64,000 nt of DNA from Rhodococcus sp. 1163 (GTDB lineage Bacteria; Actinomycetota; Actinomycetes; Mycobacteriales; Mycobacteriaceae). A program made the position numbers and the translations under genes. This document shows, one piece after another, positions 53,903 to 63,629 of this stretch; the first letter of the stretch is position 1; each line of letters opens with the position of its first letter. Location of the stretch: NCBI RefSeq assembly GCF_002091985.1, contig NZ_MKKX01000006.1:62001-126000 (forward strand), given 5' to 3'. A model generated the notes under the pieces. It was not told the origin of the DNA and made no database searches. It saw only the letters and a program-made list of their open reading frames with translations.

Positions 53903-55322
53903 ATCCCAGCGTTCTGTCGAAATACGATCGGACGTCGTCGATGTAGGAGTCGAGCTTGTCCGGTTCCCAGTTTGTGGTCGGAATCGGTTCGCCGACGGTC
54001 ACCTTGACGGTACCGGAATGCGCCGTGAAGTCCTTCTTCCACATCACGTCGCCGGCATTGTGGATGACGATGGGAACGATGGGGACCTTGGCCTGCATCG
54101 CCAGATGAAAGCCACCCTTCTTGAAGCGTCCCAATCTGGAGGTGGGCATGCGAGTGCCTTCGGGTGCGATCGCGACCGAGATACCCGAATGCAACTTCTC
54201 GATGGCAGGGAGCAGCGCTTCACGCGCCTTGGCCGGATCGCCTCGATCGATGTACGCGACGTCGAAAATCATTCCGAGCAGGGCGAACCTGGGATCGCGC
54301 TCGAGTTCGCGCTTTGCGACGGCGGTGATGTCCCGGCGCAGAATCGAGGTGACGATGAGTGAATCGGCCGTGCTTTGATGATTGAACATGAACACGGCAG
54401 GCCGTGCAGACCAGGCGTTCTCGGTACCGGTGACGTCGAGCTTGATGCCGGCGAGCGTCAGCGCGATGTCCGGTGCGACGGTGGAGGTGATGTTGGCGCC
54501 CGTCCGCCGACTGCGCGTGAGAATGCCGAGCCCGATACCGATACCGGCGCTGGCGATCACCGCCCCCAATGCAGCGGTGCTGCGAACTGCCGAAGTGAGA
54601 TCGGTTCCACGTCTGGGGCTTTCGAGGTGCAGTATCGGCCACCCCACTTTCCTGGCGTAACGGTCGAGCTCGGAGTCAGGATTCAAAGCGACCGGATGTC
54701 CGGCCTCGAGCAACATCGGGACGTCCTCACCGCCGTTGGAGTAGACGAAGCACTCGGACAGATCGAGGTTCTCGCGGTCGGCATAGTCGGTGACAGCCTT
54801 GGCTTTCCTCGGACCCCACAGCGAATCGCCGACCAGTTCACCGGTCAGAACCCCGTCGGTCACGACGGGTGTCGTACACAGCAACTCGTCGAACAACATG
54901 TCTTCTTTTACCGGGATCGCCTGGTACGGAGTTGCCGATGTGGCGATGATCAACCGATGGCCGGCATGGCGGTGCGCTTCGACGAGAATGCGAGCCTGCG
55001 GGTAGATCATCGGAGCAATCTCGTTGCGGAACAACGTGTATGCCTGCTCCATCAGATCCTCTTCGCGGCGACCCTCCAGGCCCTTGACGGCCTTGCCCAT
55101 CAAATTGTCGACGGGGGAGTTACGCATGCGCATCTCGACGACCGCACTCGAGATTTCCCACAGTTCGCGAACCGTCACATCGAGTGTCTTCAGTCGCTCC
55201 AGGAACACGGCTTTGGCAGAGAAGCCGTTGATCAAGGTGCCGTCGAGATCGAAGAATGCTGCAGTGTCCGGTCCTGCAGGCGCCTCGGCGATAGCTGTCA
55301 ACTGATCGGCCAGCTGAGCCAT
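53895..55322 (-). CDS. plsC: HAD phosphatase-lysophosphatidate acyltransferase fusion (PlsC)
   Basis: 475 residues. N-terminal HAD-IB phosphatase domain (about 15-230): 'AAFFDLDGTLINGFS' with the nucleophile Asp, 'IIATSATPYQAIP' and 'VYSNGGEDVPML'. A short hydrophobic link (about 245-265) leads to the acyltransferase: 'FMFNHQSTADSLIVTSIL' (HX4D) and 'AIAPEGTRMPTSRLGRFKKG'. The same fusion is seen in M. tuberculosis Rv2483c. It acylates lysophosphatidate; the HAD domain could dephosphorylate the product. One base overlap with plsB. Confidence 0.93.
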   Translation of the reverse strand: MAQLADQLTAIAEAPAGPDTAAFFDLDGTLINGFSAKAVFLERLKTLDVTVRELWEISSAVVEMRMRNSPVDNLMGKAVKGLEGRREEDLMEQAYTLFRNEIAPMIYPQARILVEAHRHAGHRLIIATSATPYQAIPVKEDMLFDELLCTTPVVTDGVLTGELVGDSLWGPRKAKAVTDYADRENLDLSECFVYSNGGEDVPMLLEAGHPVALNPDSELDRYARKVGWPILHLESPRRGTDLTSAVRSTAALGAVIASAGIGIGLGILTRSRRTGANITSTVAPDIALTLAGIKLDVTGTENAWSARPAVFMFNHQSTADSLIVTSILRRDITAVAKRELERDPRFALLGMIFDVAYIDRGDPAKAREALLPAIEKLHSGISVAIAPEGTRMPTSRLGRFKKGGFHLAMQAKVPIVPIVIHNAGDVMWKKDFTAHSGTVKVTVGEPIPTTNWEPDKLDSYIDDVRSYFDRTLGYD

Positions 55323-57691
55323 CAGCCCTCGTCTCCAGGCTCGTCGCTGTCAGGTTTGTCGCTGTTCGGGGTGTCGCTTTTGGGTGTGTCGCGGCAAGGC
55401 GAGCCGTCCGGTGAGTTGATCGGGTCGACCTCGTTCAGCTGTCGACGCGCCATGTCGCGAATCAATCTGGACTTACGCGCCCATTCGTTGATCTCCCGGG
55501 CGAAGTCGCGTCGGCACTGTGCCACATTTTCCCCGGCGGGTTCGATGAGGTTCCGGTTCTCGGCCAATTGCAGAGCGGTGTCGAACAATTCGCCGGAAAT
55601 GGACTCGCTGTGGTCGAGCTGCTGTCGCAGGCGACGGGTCTGAGCGGCACCCAAGCATTGGGCGATGAAGACTGTCTTGTCGAACTCCGCATCCACCGGC
55701 AGCAGCATCAACTGATCGGCAACGACCTGATATGCCTCCATGATCGGCTGCAGAACGCGGTGCGCGAGGTGCAAGTCCTGTGATTGGAGTTGTTGCACTG
55801 CGTAATCGGGGTCGGACAAGTTGGCCCGCCAGTTCGGATCGATGAGTTCGACCTCGGTCTCGAGGCGCTCACCGAACTCCTTCTTGTCACCGAAGAAGAA
55901 TTCGAACTTCAGCAGGTCTCGCAGTGCGAGTGCGGACGCCCACATCGATTCCGGCGTCGACGCCGTCGTCTGCCCCTGATCCGGCAAGATAACGAGCTCG
56001 CCGATAGCACGCATGACGAAGTAGTGAATTGCGTTGTTGCGGAAGAACGCTGCAACCAGATGCTTGTCCTGGGCAAGGTAGAACACCGGTTCGGGGCCGT
56101 CGTCGAATCTTCTGACGACACCCGCCGCGACCTGCGCGACGACGGCCGCGCGCACCACGTCGACCTCACTTATATCGACGCCACCGGCCGTGGGCAACCC
56201 GCGCCGATGAATGTACGACGCGAGGGGGGCGATGATGGCCCACATCTCGTGGACGTTCAATGCCCGGTCTTCGATACCGAGCAATGCCATCGTCACCAGC
56301 GCCGCCGGGGTGACCGGTGTCGAATTGTTGATGGCGTGTGCGACATTGATCGCGATCCGCTGGACTGCGACGCGCTTGTCCTCGCTGGCATCGACGATGG
56401 ATCGGACAGAGATCGGCTCACCGAATGTCAGGTACACGTTTCCGCGCAGTTTGCCCTGCGCGCGAATGTATCCGAGCGCCATCCGGATTCCTTCGGCCTG
56501 CTTCTTCGCGCCATGTGATTCCGCGGCCATGGCACCGACCTCGTGCAAGCGGTCGTAGGTAATCGAGGTCGGAACCAGATAGACATCCTCGGCGTCGCTG
56601 TTCTCGAGAGCGTCGACGAGGTAGGTGAGCAACCCGAACCGCGGCGGCCGTAGTTTGCCCGTCCGGCTGCGTCCACCCTCGATGTACCACTCCAGGTTGA
56701 ATCGCTTGCTCAGCAGAAAACTCATGTACTGACGCAGCGTCCACTTGTAGATTTCGTCGGAGAACTTGCGTTGAATGAGTACCACGCCACTGCGTTTGGC
56801 GATCGGGCCCAGCGGCCAGAATCCGACGTTGATTCCGCCCATCACATGATTGAGTGGGAGTCCTTCGGCGAGCAGCGCGGGCCGAAGGACCAGAGGATCG
56901 AGATAGGAACGATGGTTCGGAAGGAAGACCAGCGGATAGTTCTTGTTGAGCTCGCGGACTTTCTGCAACTTCGTTCGATCGACATCCACGCGATATGCCC
57001 GCGAGAAGTACGCGCCGAGCGTTCCCCACATCTCCACTGCACGCCGCGTCTCGGTGGCAACCATTTCGTCCAGAATTCCGTGGACACGCCGTTCGACGTC
57101 GGTGAGGTTCTCGCCGACCCTTTCGGCGAGTTCTTTCATCCCATCGTGGAACTTCTTCTGCTCGGTCATGTCCTCGACGACGAAGCGCGGGATCTTGTAC
57201 TCGGAACCGATCACATCGCGTTCGGCGCGATCCAGCGTAAGGCTGGCCTGCCTGCGAATGAAGGAGGAGAGCGAGGTTCCGCCTACCCGATCGAATCTCG
57301 CCTGCAACTCGCTGAGCGTGGCAGGCTCGCCGACCAGGACGGCCGAATGATCGGGGTCGTCAGCTGTGACCCATCGCTGCCACGCCTTGGTGGGCATGGA
57401 GTTTCCGCGCGGTGCGAACATGCGGTAGAGGATTCCTCTACGTTTCTTCTCCGTCAGCGTCACTCTCAGCGGCACGAGAAGCGGGTCTTCGGTGATGCCG
57501 CGGACCGTGTCCGCGACTTGGTGCGATGCTTCTCCCGACAGAACGACCGACGGTGTACGTTGGGCGCCTTCCCGAGTCGTCGCATCGATCCACTGATTCA
57601 ACGCTTGCACCTCGAGTGTCGAGGCAGCGTCCAAGAGGTAGACCTGCTGGACGTCGTGTGACTTCTGTATCCGCGATTCGACCTGGTCCAC
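55322..57691 (-). CDS. plsB: Glycerol-3-phosphate acyltransferase PlsB
   Basis: 789 residues from a GTG at 57691 with AGGAG seven bases upstream; a GTG at 57712 would add seven residues. Acyltransferase motifs 'LVFLPNHRSYLDPLVLRPAL' (HX4D), 'YIEGGRSRTGKLRPPRFG' and 'DVYLVPTSITYDRL' are intact. PlsB esterifies sn-glycerol 3-phosphate at position 1, the first step of phospholipid and triacylglycerol synthesis, feeding PlsC. The C-terminus ends in a low-complexity acidic tail with repeated S-D-x-P ('TPKSDTPNSDKPDSDEP'). Confidence 0.94.
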   Translation of the reverse strand: MDQVESRIQKSHDVQQVYLLDAASTLEVQALNQWIDATTREGAQRTPSVVLSGEASHQVADTVRGITEDPLLVPLRVTLTEKKRRGILYRMFAPRGNSMPTKAWQRWVTADDPDHSAVLVGEPATLSELQARFDRVGGTSLSSFIRRQASLTLDRAERDVIGSEYKIPRFVVEDMTEQKKFHDGMKELAERVGENLTDVERRVHGILDEMVATETRRAVEMWGTLGAYFSRAYRVDVDRTKLQKVRELNKNYPLVFLPNHRSYLDPLVLRPALLAEGLPLNHVMGGINVGFWPLGPIAKRSGVVLIQRKFSDEIYKWTLRQYMSFLLSKRFNLEWYIEGGRSRTGKLRPPRFGLLTYLVDALENSDAEDVYLVPTSITYDRLHEVGAMAAESHGAKKQAEGIRMALGYIRAQGKLRGNVYLTFGEPISVRSIVDASEDKRVAVQRIAINVAHAINNSTPVTPAALVTMALLGIEDRALNVHEMWAIIAPLASYIHRRGLPTAGGVDISEVDVVRAAVVAQVAAGVVRRFDDGPEPVFYLAQDKHLVAAFFRNNAIHYFVMRAIGELVILPDQGQTTASTPESMWASALALRDLLKFEFFFGDKKEFGERLETEVELIDPNWRANLSDPDYAVQQLQSQDLHLAHRVLQPIMEAYQVVADQLMLLPVDAEFDKTVFIAQCLGAAQTRRLRQQLDHSESISGELFDTALQLAENRNLIEPAGENVAQCRRDFAREINEWARKSRLIRDMARRQLNEVDPINSPDGSPCRDTPKSDTPNSDKPDSDEPGDEG

Positions 57692-57897
57692 CGAAATACT
57701 CCTGTTCCGCACCTCGTTACAGGTACGAAGGTCAGGCTACGCGGAAGCGCTGGTCGATCAGGGGGTTTCGACCCCTACTCCGACTTCACTCGAACCCGAG
57801 CAGTGCGCAAGAATTGCCGACGACTTCCCGGCTCAGTGCAGTACTGCCCGAGTTTGTGGGACAGTATTCGCAAACACTTTCGAGAGAGGCTGCTTGG

Positions 57898-58623
57898 ATG
57901 CCACCGCGTAGACGATTGTCCGTGACCGACGCACTCACGCCCGAAAACCTGGAGAGTCTCGCCGCCGCAGTCGCCGGGGGGCGGCGCGCCACCGTTTATC
58001 TGATCGAGGCAACGCCGAGCCTCGGACTCCCCGAAGGCACCTCCGCCAAGGTCGTGTCCGTCGACGGCAACACCGTCACCATCTCGCCCAAGGGCGTCAA
58101 CGACGAGCTTCCGTTCGAGGCCGAGGAACTGCGGATGACGCGCAACCCGGCGTCAGGGGTCACCAAGGCCGCACCCCCGGCCGCCAAGCCGACCCCGGCG
58201 AAGGTCGAGATCGCCGAGTGGACCGAACCGGTGGCGCCACCCAAACCGGTCAAGGCTGCTGCTGTGAAGCCGGCGTCGACGCCAGTGCCGCCGCGTCCCG
58301 TCGCGGCTCCGAAGCCGCCGGCGGCGCGCAAGGGCAAGAAGGGCCCCGACAGCGTCAGCGTCACCATCCATGCCGGCCCGGACAACGACTGGTCGGTGAC
58401 GGTCACGCATGGCGCGCGTCGCCCGGGCAAGGCGCAACCTGTTTCGCCGGAGTCGGTCTCGCGTGCCGTACGCGAACTGGGAGACGCCTCGGTACGCGAG
58501 GCCGTCGAGGCCGTTATTTCGCATGCCCGCGAGGAAGCAGCACAGCGCGTGGCGGAACTGAGCCGGCAGCTCGAGGTGGCACGATCCACGCTCGCCGCGC
58601 TGGAGCAGAAGGATACGGAGTGA
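57898..58623 (+). CDS. DUF6319-type protein
   Basis: 241 residues from the ATG at 57898 (AGAGAGG upstream). Residues 8-75 form a small conserved domain ('LTPENLESLAAAVAGGRRATVYLIEATPSLGLP' in parts); 80-150 are Pro/Ala/Lys-rich and disordered; the C-terminus has 'DSVSVTIHAGPDNDWSVTVTHG' and a coiled coil. The family is actinobacterial and uncharacterised. No signal peptide, so presumably cytoplasmic and perhaps nucleic-acid or chromosome associated, which is only a guess from the basic linker. Confidence 0.78.
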   Translation: MPPRRRLSVTDALTPENLESLAAAVAGGRRATVYLIEATPSLGLPEGTSAKVVSVDGNTVTISPKGVNDELPFEAEELRMTRNPASGVTKAAPPAAKPTPAKVEIAEWTEPVAPPKPVKAAAVKPASTPVPPRPVAAPKPPAARKGKKGPDSVSVTIHAGPDNDWSVTVTHGARRPGKAQPVSPESVSRAVRELGDASVREAVEAVISHAREEAAQRVAELSRQLEVARSTLAALEQKDTE

Positions 58624-58701
58624 GAACAAATTTCCCCACGCACTCGTCCATCGGTGCTTCTTATTGCTAGTGTCTGCGGACACCGCTGGAGAGGGAATAC
58701 A

Positions 58702-59358
58702 TTGTTGAAGAAGTTCATGCTGGTCGTCGTCGCGGCTGCCGCCGTTGCAGCCAGCGTCGGGGTAGGGACCGCATCTGCTGCAGCTCCGGCGGTTCTGGGA
58801 GGGGGCTCCGGAATCATCGTGGGTAACAGTGCCGAGTGCACGCTCACCACGATCGGTAACGACGCAGCAGGTCGCCTGGTCGGTATTACCGCTGGTCACT
58901 GCGGTGGTGCGGGCGCAACAATCGCGGCCGAGGCCAACACAGACGCCGGCGTCGTAGGACGCATCGCATTCTCCAACCCGGAATACGACTACGCCGTCAT
59001 CGAGTTCGATCGTGCGAAGGTCATCCCGGTCAACCACATCGGTAACGTCACCATCACCCGTGTCGGCCCACCGACGTCGTTCCCCAACATCGTGTGCAAA
59101 GAAGGCCGTACCACCGGCAATACATGCGGTATCGCGTACGGAGACGTTCTGCAGTCCCAGGAGACCTGGTCGCAGCTGTGCGTCGTCGAAGGTGATTCGG
59201 GAAGCCCGGTCGTCGTGGGTACAACGCTGGTCGGCATGGTCAACGCCTACCTCGGTGTCGCCTGCTTCGGACCTGAGGTCGGCACCAACATCGATGCGAT
59301 TCTTCGTCACATCAACGCAGGAAACGCAGTAGGAACCGGGTTCAGCCCCATTCCCTGA
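58702..59358 (+). CDS. Secreted chymotrypsin-family serine protease
   Basis: 218 residues, starting at a TTG (58702, or 58705) behind GGAGAGGG. Signal peptide 'MLVVVAAAAVAASVGVGTASA' (positions 6-26). Catalytic triad: His in 'GITAGHCGG', Asp in 'EYDYAVIEFDR', Ser in 'VVEGDSGSPVV'. Three or four cysteines suggest disulfides. With no long propeptide it is a small S1-type secreted hydrolase. Followed by a strong terminator. Confidence 0.9.
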   Translation: MLKKFMLVVVAAAAVAASVGVGTASAAAPAVLGGGSGIIVGNSAECTLTTIGNDAAGRLVGITAGHCGGAGATIAAEANTDAGVVGRIAFSNPEYDYAVIEFDRAKVIPVNHIGNVTITRVGPPTSFPNIVCKEGRTTGNTCGIAYGDVLQSQETWSQLCVVEGDSGSPVVVGTTLVGMVNAYLGVACFGPEVGTNIDAILRHINAGNAVGTGFSPIP

Positions 59359-59374
59359 CGCACCCTTTCAGCCC

Positions 59375-59418
59375 GAGTGGGCCATCGCGACAGTCTCGAC
59401 TGTTGCGATGGCCCACTC
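59375..59418. terminator. Strong 20-bp hairpin terminator
   Basis: Arms 59375-59394 and 59399-59418 pair over 20 bp with a single G-T type mismatch and a CTCG tetraloop, followed by a T-rich GTTGTTTGT. It is 17 bp after the protease gene and lies before the convergent ilvD, so it may work in both directions. Confidence 0.8.
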
Positions 59419-59452
59419 GTTGTTTGTCGGCTTCCCCCGCTGACCCGCCGGC

Positions 59453-59495
59453 CCCATCGCCACCCGATCGCTTTCCCATCGCCACCCGATCGCTT
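59453..59495. repeat. Direct repeat of 21 bp (two copies)
   Basis: CCCATCGCCACCCGATCGCTT occurs at 59453-59473 and 59475-59495, with period 22. The second copy runs directly into palindromic element B, sharing GATCGCTT with it, so the duplication may have been generated with that element. Confidence 0.85.
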
Positions 59496-59547
59496 CAATG
59501 GCACATTCATACGATTGGTTAGCTTGAGGTGGCCATTCAAGCGATCG
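59487..59547. repeat. Palindromic element B
   Basis: Arms 59487-59502 and 59532-59547 (CGATCGCTTCAATGGC and its complement) pair over 16 bp with one mismatch. The left half agrees with element A (31216-31270, opposite strand) at 24 of 27 bases, and the total length is nearly equal. Like A, it lies between convergent genes. Confidence 0.75.
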
Positions 59548-59622
59548 TGCGGCCGAAACCGACCGCCGCGATCGGGTGGGTCGCCGCAACCGACCGACGA
59601 ACCCGCCGGCCGGCGCGAGAAA

Positions 59623-61344
59623 CTAGATCAGCACGGCACCCTGGGATGCCGATCCGACGAGTTTGGCGTACTTCGCCAGCACACCGCGTGTGTACCGCGG
59701 AGGTAGCGGCGCCCAACCCTCCTTGCGCTTTTCGAGTTCTTCTTCGTCGACGAGCAGGTCCAGTGTGCCTTTTCCGACGTCGAGGCGGATCTGGTCGCCG
59801 TCGCGTACGAGGGCCACTGGGCCACCGTCGACGGCTTCGGGTGCGACGTGGCCGACGCAGAGGCCTGTGGTGCCTCCGGAGAAGCGGCCGTCGGTGAGCA
59901 GCAGGACGTCTTTGCCGAGGCCTGCGCCCTTGATGGCGCCGGTGATGGCGAGCATTTCGCGCATGCCTGGGCCGCCCTTGGGTCCTTCGTAGCGGATGAC
60001 GACGACGTCACCTGCGGTGATGGTGCCGTCTTCGAGTGCGTCCATTGCGGCGCGTTCACGTTCGAAAACCCTTGCAGTGCCGGTGAATACGTCGGAATCG
60101 AATCCGGCAGATTTAACGACGGCGCCCCCGGGAGCGAGGGAGCCCTTGAGGATGGTGATGCCGCCGGTCGGGTGGATGGGCTTGTCGAGTGCGCGCAGCA
60201 CCTTGCCGTCGGGGTCCGGGGGCGCGATGTGAGCGAGGTTCTCGGCCACGGTCTTTCCGGTGACGGTGAGGCAGTCACCGTGCATGAGCCCGGCGTCGAG
60301 CAGCGCTTTCATGACCACTGGGACGCCACCGATGGCGTCGACGTCGGTCATGACGTGCTTGCCGAACGGCTTGACGTCGGCGAGGTGTGGAACTTTGGCG
60401 CCGACTCGGACGAAGTCGTCGAGGGTGAGTTCGACTTCTGCTTCGTGGGCGATGGCCAGTAGGTGCAGCACGGCGTTGGTCGATCCGCCGAAGGCCATGA
60501 CGACGGCGATCGCGTTCTCGAATGCTTCCTTGGTCATGATGTCGCGTGAGGTGATTCCACGGCGGAGGAGTTCGACGACGGCTTCACCACTTGCGTGGGC
60601 GAATCCGTCGCGTCGACGGTCCGGCGCGGGCGGGGATGCGCTGCCCGGCAGGGACATGCCCATGGCTTCTGCGGCACTGGCCATGGTGTTGGCGGTGTAC
60701 ATGCCGCCGCAGGCACCTTCGCCGGGGCAGATTGCGCGTTCGATGGTGTCGACGTCGGCGCGCGACATCAGTCCGCGTGAGCAGGCACCGACGGCTTCGA
60801 ACGCGTCGATGATGGTGACCTGGTGCTCGCTGCCGTCGGACAGCGTTGCGAAGCCGGGCAGCGTGGAACCGGCGTAGAGGAAGACGCTGGCAAGGTCCAG
60901 TCTTGCGGCAGCCATCAGCATGCCGGGCAGTGATTTGTCGCAACCGGCGAGAAGTACCGATCCATCGAGTCGCTCCGCGCTGACGACGGTCTCGACGCTG
61001 TCGGCGATCACCTCGCGAGATACCAGCGAGAAGTGCATGCCTTCATGCCCCATGGAGATGCCGTCGGACACCGAGATGGTGCCGAATTCGAGCGGATAGC
61101 CGCCGGCGGCGTGGACGCCGACCTTCACGGCTTTGGCGAGGCGCTCGAGCGAGAGGTTGCACGGGGTGATCTCGTTCCACGACGATGCGACGCCGATCTG
61201 AGATTTACCCCAGTCCTTGTCACCCATCCCGACGGCTCGAAGCATTCCGCGCGCAGCGGTCTTCTCCAAACCGTCCGTGACGTCGCGGCTACGGGGCTTG
61301 ACGTCCGGTGACTGTTTGTCGGAAAAATCCTGCGGGGTCGACAT
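59623..61344 (-). CDS. ilvD: Dihydroxy-acid dehydratase
   Basis: 573 residues. Iron-sulfur and Mg sites: '[14 protein letters not shown]', '[15 protein letters not shown]' and '[16 protein letters not shown]'. '[20 protein letters not shown]' and '[18 protein letters not shown]' are IlvD/Edd-family hallmarks. It dehydrates dihydroxy-acids to the 2-oxo precursors of valine and isoleucine. The same oxoacids are substrates for the bkd complex at 38.7 kb. Single gene, separated from the protease by terminator and repeats. Confidence 0.96.
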   Translation of the reverse strand: MSTPQDFSDKQSPDVKPRSRDVTDGLEKTAARGMLRAVGMGDKDWGKSQIGVASSWNEITPCNLSLERLAKAVKVGVHAAGGYPLEFGTISVSDGISMGHEGMHFSLVSREVIADSVETVVSAERLDGSVLLAGCDKSLPGMLMAAARLDLASVFLYAGSTLPGFATLSDGSEHQVTIIDAFEAVGACSRGLMSRADVDTIERAICPGEGACGGMYTANTMASAAEAMGMSLPGSASPPAPDRRRDGFAHASGEAVVELLRRGITSRDIMTKEAFENAIAVVMAFGGSTNAVLHLLAIAHEAEVELTLDDFVRVGAKVPHLADVKPFGKHVMTDVDAIGGVPVVMKALLDAGLMHGDCLTVTGKTVAENLAHIAPPDPDGKVLRALDKPIHPTGGITILKGSLAPGGAVVKSAGFDSDVFTGTARVFERERAAMDALEDGTITAGDVVVIRYEGPKGGPGMREMLAITGAIKGAGLGKDVLLLTDGRFSGGTTGLCVGHVAPEAVDGGPVALVRDGDQIRLDVGKGTLDLLVDEEELEKRKEGWAPLPPRYTRGVLAKYAKLVGSASQGAVLI

Positions 61345-61395
61345 GACACTCCTGACCTGTTTGCGTGGATAGGGGGCTGTTATCCAAGGGCAAGC

Positions 61396-62844
61396 CTAAA
61401 CCTGCCGTCGGGGAGTCACCGCCGGGGACGACACGTCGCAATGCGGGAGGCAGTCGACGGATTCGGGATCGGCGCGACGCTCGCCCCTGATCATCGTCGC
61501 CGCGACGATCGCGCCGAGGACGAGCAGGCCCGCGCAGATGATCATGGCCGTATGAAATCCTGCGGAGAATACGGCGGGGTTGTCGTAGTCCACGCCGGAG
61601 ATGCCGGCGAGCCCGGGCAGTGCGGCGACGGCCAGCAGTTGGCTGGTTCGCGCGAGGGCGTTGTTGACGCCGGAGGCGGTACCGGCCCGATCGGAGGAGA
61701 CGGCGCCGAGTACAGCGCCGGTCAGTGGTGCGACGAGCAACGACAGTCCGAGACCGAACACCAGGACGGCGGGGAAGACTTGGAGGAGATAGGTCGAGCC
61801 CGGTTCGATGCGCAGCATCAGCAGCAGGCCGACCGCTGCGACGAGCGGCCCGATCGTCATCGGCATCCGCGGACCGATGCGCTGGGCCATGCGGCCGGTG
61901 CGAGAAGAGAGGGTCAACATGAGAATGGTGATCGGCAGTGTGGCGACACCGGCTGCGATCGGAGAGTAGTTCAACGCCAGTTGCAATTGCAGGATCAGCA
62001 GGAAGAACACTCCACCCAGCGCCGCGTAGACAGCCAACGTGACGAGGTTGGCCGCAAGGAAGAGTCTGGAAGCGAACAGTGACGGCGGAACCAGTGGGTT
62101 CTTGGTTCGCAGCTCGATGACGACGAAGACTGCGAGTGCCACGACGCCGAGGCCGACGAAGATCCACAACGCTTCGATGAACCCGAAGGTGAGTAGCCCG
62201 AGTGCGAGCGCGACGACTGCGGCGCCAGGGAGGTCGAGCCGACCGTGAGCATTCGGGTCGCTGCTCTCCGGCACGTGCTTACGCGCGACCCATACGACGA
62301 CGATGGCCAGCGGAATGTTGAGCATGAACACCGAACGCCACCCGGCAATTTCGACGAGCCATCCACCGAGCAGCGGGCCGACGGCCGATGCGACGCCGCC
62401 GAGCCCGGACCACAGACCGATTGCGGCACCGCGATCATCGGGGTGAATCGAGGCCGAGATGAGAGCAAGACTGCCCGGAGTCAGTAGCGCGGCACCCACG
62501 CCCTGGATCAGCCGGGCAGCGACCAGCACCTCGATGTTCGGGGCCAGTCCGCACAGAATCGACGCGAGCGCGAACCAGACGGTGCCCCAAATGAACACCT
62601 TGCGACGGCCGAGCCGATCGCCCAGTGCACCACCCAACAGAATGAGCGACGCGAGAGTCAGCGTGTATCCACTGATCGTCCACTGCAGCCCTGAGACACC
62701 GGAATCGAGATCCCGAGCGATGTCCGGCAGGGCGACGTTGACTACGGTGCCGTCGAGCATCGCCAGTGAGGAACCGAGCACGGTGGCGGCGACGATCCAA
62801 CGTCCCCGCGAGGACGCCAGTGGAACCGACGCTTCAGCACTCAC
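61396..62844 (-). CDS. DHA2-family MFS exporter (14-TM, EmrB/QacA type)
   Basis: 482 residues with 14 predicted membrane helices. Motif A is 'GALGDRLGRRKVFIWG', motif D1-like 'LDGTVVNVALPDIARDL' lies near the N-terminus, and 'GVGAALLTPGSLALIS' with 'GPLLGGWLVEIAGWRSVFMLNIP' is motif C. Such proteins expel drugs or metabolites with H+ antiport. The 47-bp gap upstream contains the small palindrome CTCGAAATTCGAG. No regulator gene is adjacent. Confidence 0.92.
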   Translation of the reverse strand: MSAEASVPLASSRGRWIVAATVLGSSLAMLDGTVVNVALPDIARDLDSGVSGLQWTISGYTLTLASLILLGGALGDRLGRRKVFIWGTVWFALASILCGLAPNIEVLVAARLIQGVGAALLTPGSLALISASIHPDDRGAAIGLWSGLGGVASAVGPLLGGWLVEIAGWRSVFMLNIPLAIVVVWVARKHVPESSDPNAHGRLDLPGAAVVALALGLLTFGFIEALWIFVGLGVVALAVFVVIELRTKNPLVPPSLFASRLFLAANLVTLAVYAALGGVFFLLILQLQLALNYSPIAAGVATLPITILMLTLSSRTGRMAQRIGPRMPMTIGPLVAAVGLLLMLRIEPGSTYLLQVFPAVLVFGLGLSLLVAPLTGAVLGAVSSDRAGTASGVNNALARTSQLLAVAALPGLAGISGVDYDNPAVFSAGFHTAMIICAGLLVLGAIVAATMIRGERRADPESVDCLPHCDVSSPAVTPRRQV

Positions 62845-62891
62845 GTGCGAAGTCTGGCACTGATCGCTGCTCGCGACCCTCGAAATTCGAG

Positions 62892-63497
62892 CTACAGATC
62901 CTCGACGCAGACGATGAAGTTGCGCTCGTCGTAGGCGTAGCCGCTGGTGGCGGGATCCGAGCAGTCGTTCACCTCGGTGGTGCCGGGCAAGATTTCGACG
63001 ACTCGGACCGTTTCTGCGCCCGGCGTCGCACAGTCGGCTCGCACCGGGTCGTCACCGGAGACCTCCATGCATCCACCGACCACCCAGTCGACGTCGAGGC
63101 ACAGTGCTCCCTGCTCGACGCCTCGCAAGGTTTCGTAGTAGTACTGGTCGGCGTCGCTGATGCACTCGTCACCGGAAGGGGCTTTCGCGATCACCTTGTA
63201 GTTGGAGGCGGGGCTGCCGCACGTCGCGTTGTCGATGTCGGCATCGTCGAATGTGCCACCGAGTTCGACGCACTCACCGATCTCTACGTCGATGTCGATG
63301 TCGATGTCTTCCTGAGCGGGAGGGGGCCTCGTCGTCGTTGCTGTCGTGGGATTCGGACCGGCGTCGGCGGCCGGAATCGCGCGAGGAGTGATGTCGGAGC
63401 TACAGCTCGCAACGATCAACGCTGCGCACGCCAAGGCGGCCGACACCGCGAAGAAACGGCGGGCGGCGCCACGAAGTGGACGGCATGAGGTGGTCAT
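62892..63497 (-). CDS. LppU-like lipoprotein
   Basis: 201 residues from the ATG at 63497. Signal peptide with lipobox 'LIVASC' near residue 30, a Thr/Pro-rich linker, then 'DIDIDIDVEIGECVELGGTFDDADI' (read in parts) and cysteines spaced through 'ATCGSPASNYKVIAK', 'DECISDADQYYYETL' and 'GALCLDVDWVVGGCMEV'. This matches the LppU/SCO3897 group of exported lipoproteins. The Asp-Ile repeat is encoded by a short GATGTC iteration. Function unknown. Confidence 0.8.
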   Translation of the reverse strand: MTTSCRPLRGAARRFFAVSAALACAALIVASCSSDITPRAIPAADAGPNPTTATTTRPPPAQEDIDIDIDVEIGECVELGGTFDDADIDNATCGSPASNYKVIAKAPSGDECISDADQYYYETLRGVEQGALCLDVDWVVGGCMEVSGDDPVRADCATPGAETVRVVEILPGTTEVNDCSDPATSGYAYDERNFIVCVEDL

Positions 63498-63629
63498 CTT
63501 CTGAAATCCTGAATTCTTTCGAGTGAACATCGAACGCGGTCCGGTAAAAGTATCCGACGACCCGGTGAAGTGACACTCTGCCGATCTTTTTCCACGTGGT
63601 TGTCGGTGGTATGAGGCAAGATCGACCAG

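Noticed and set aside
62879..62891. Palindrome CTCGAAATTCGAG upstream of the DHA2 exporter
   Set aside because: Six-base arms occur often by chance and no regulator is nearby; noted only within the exporter entry.
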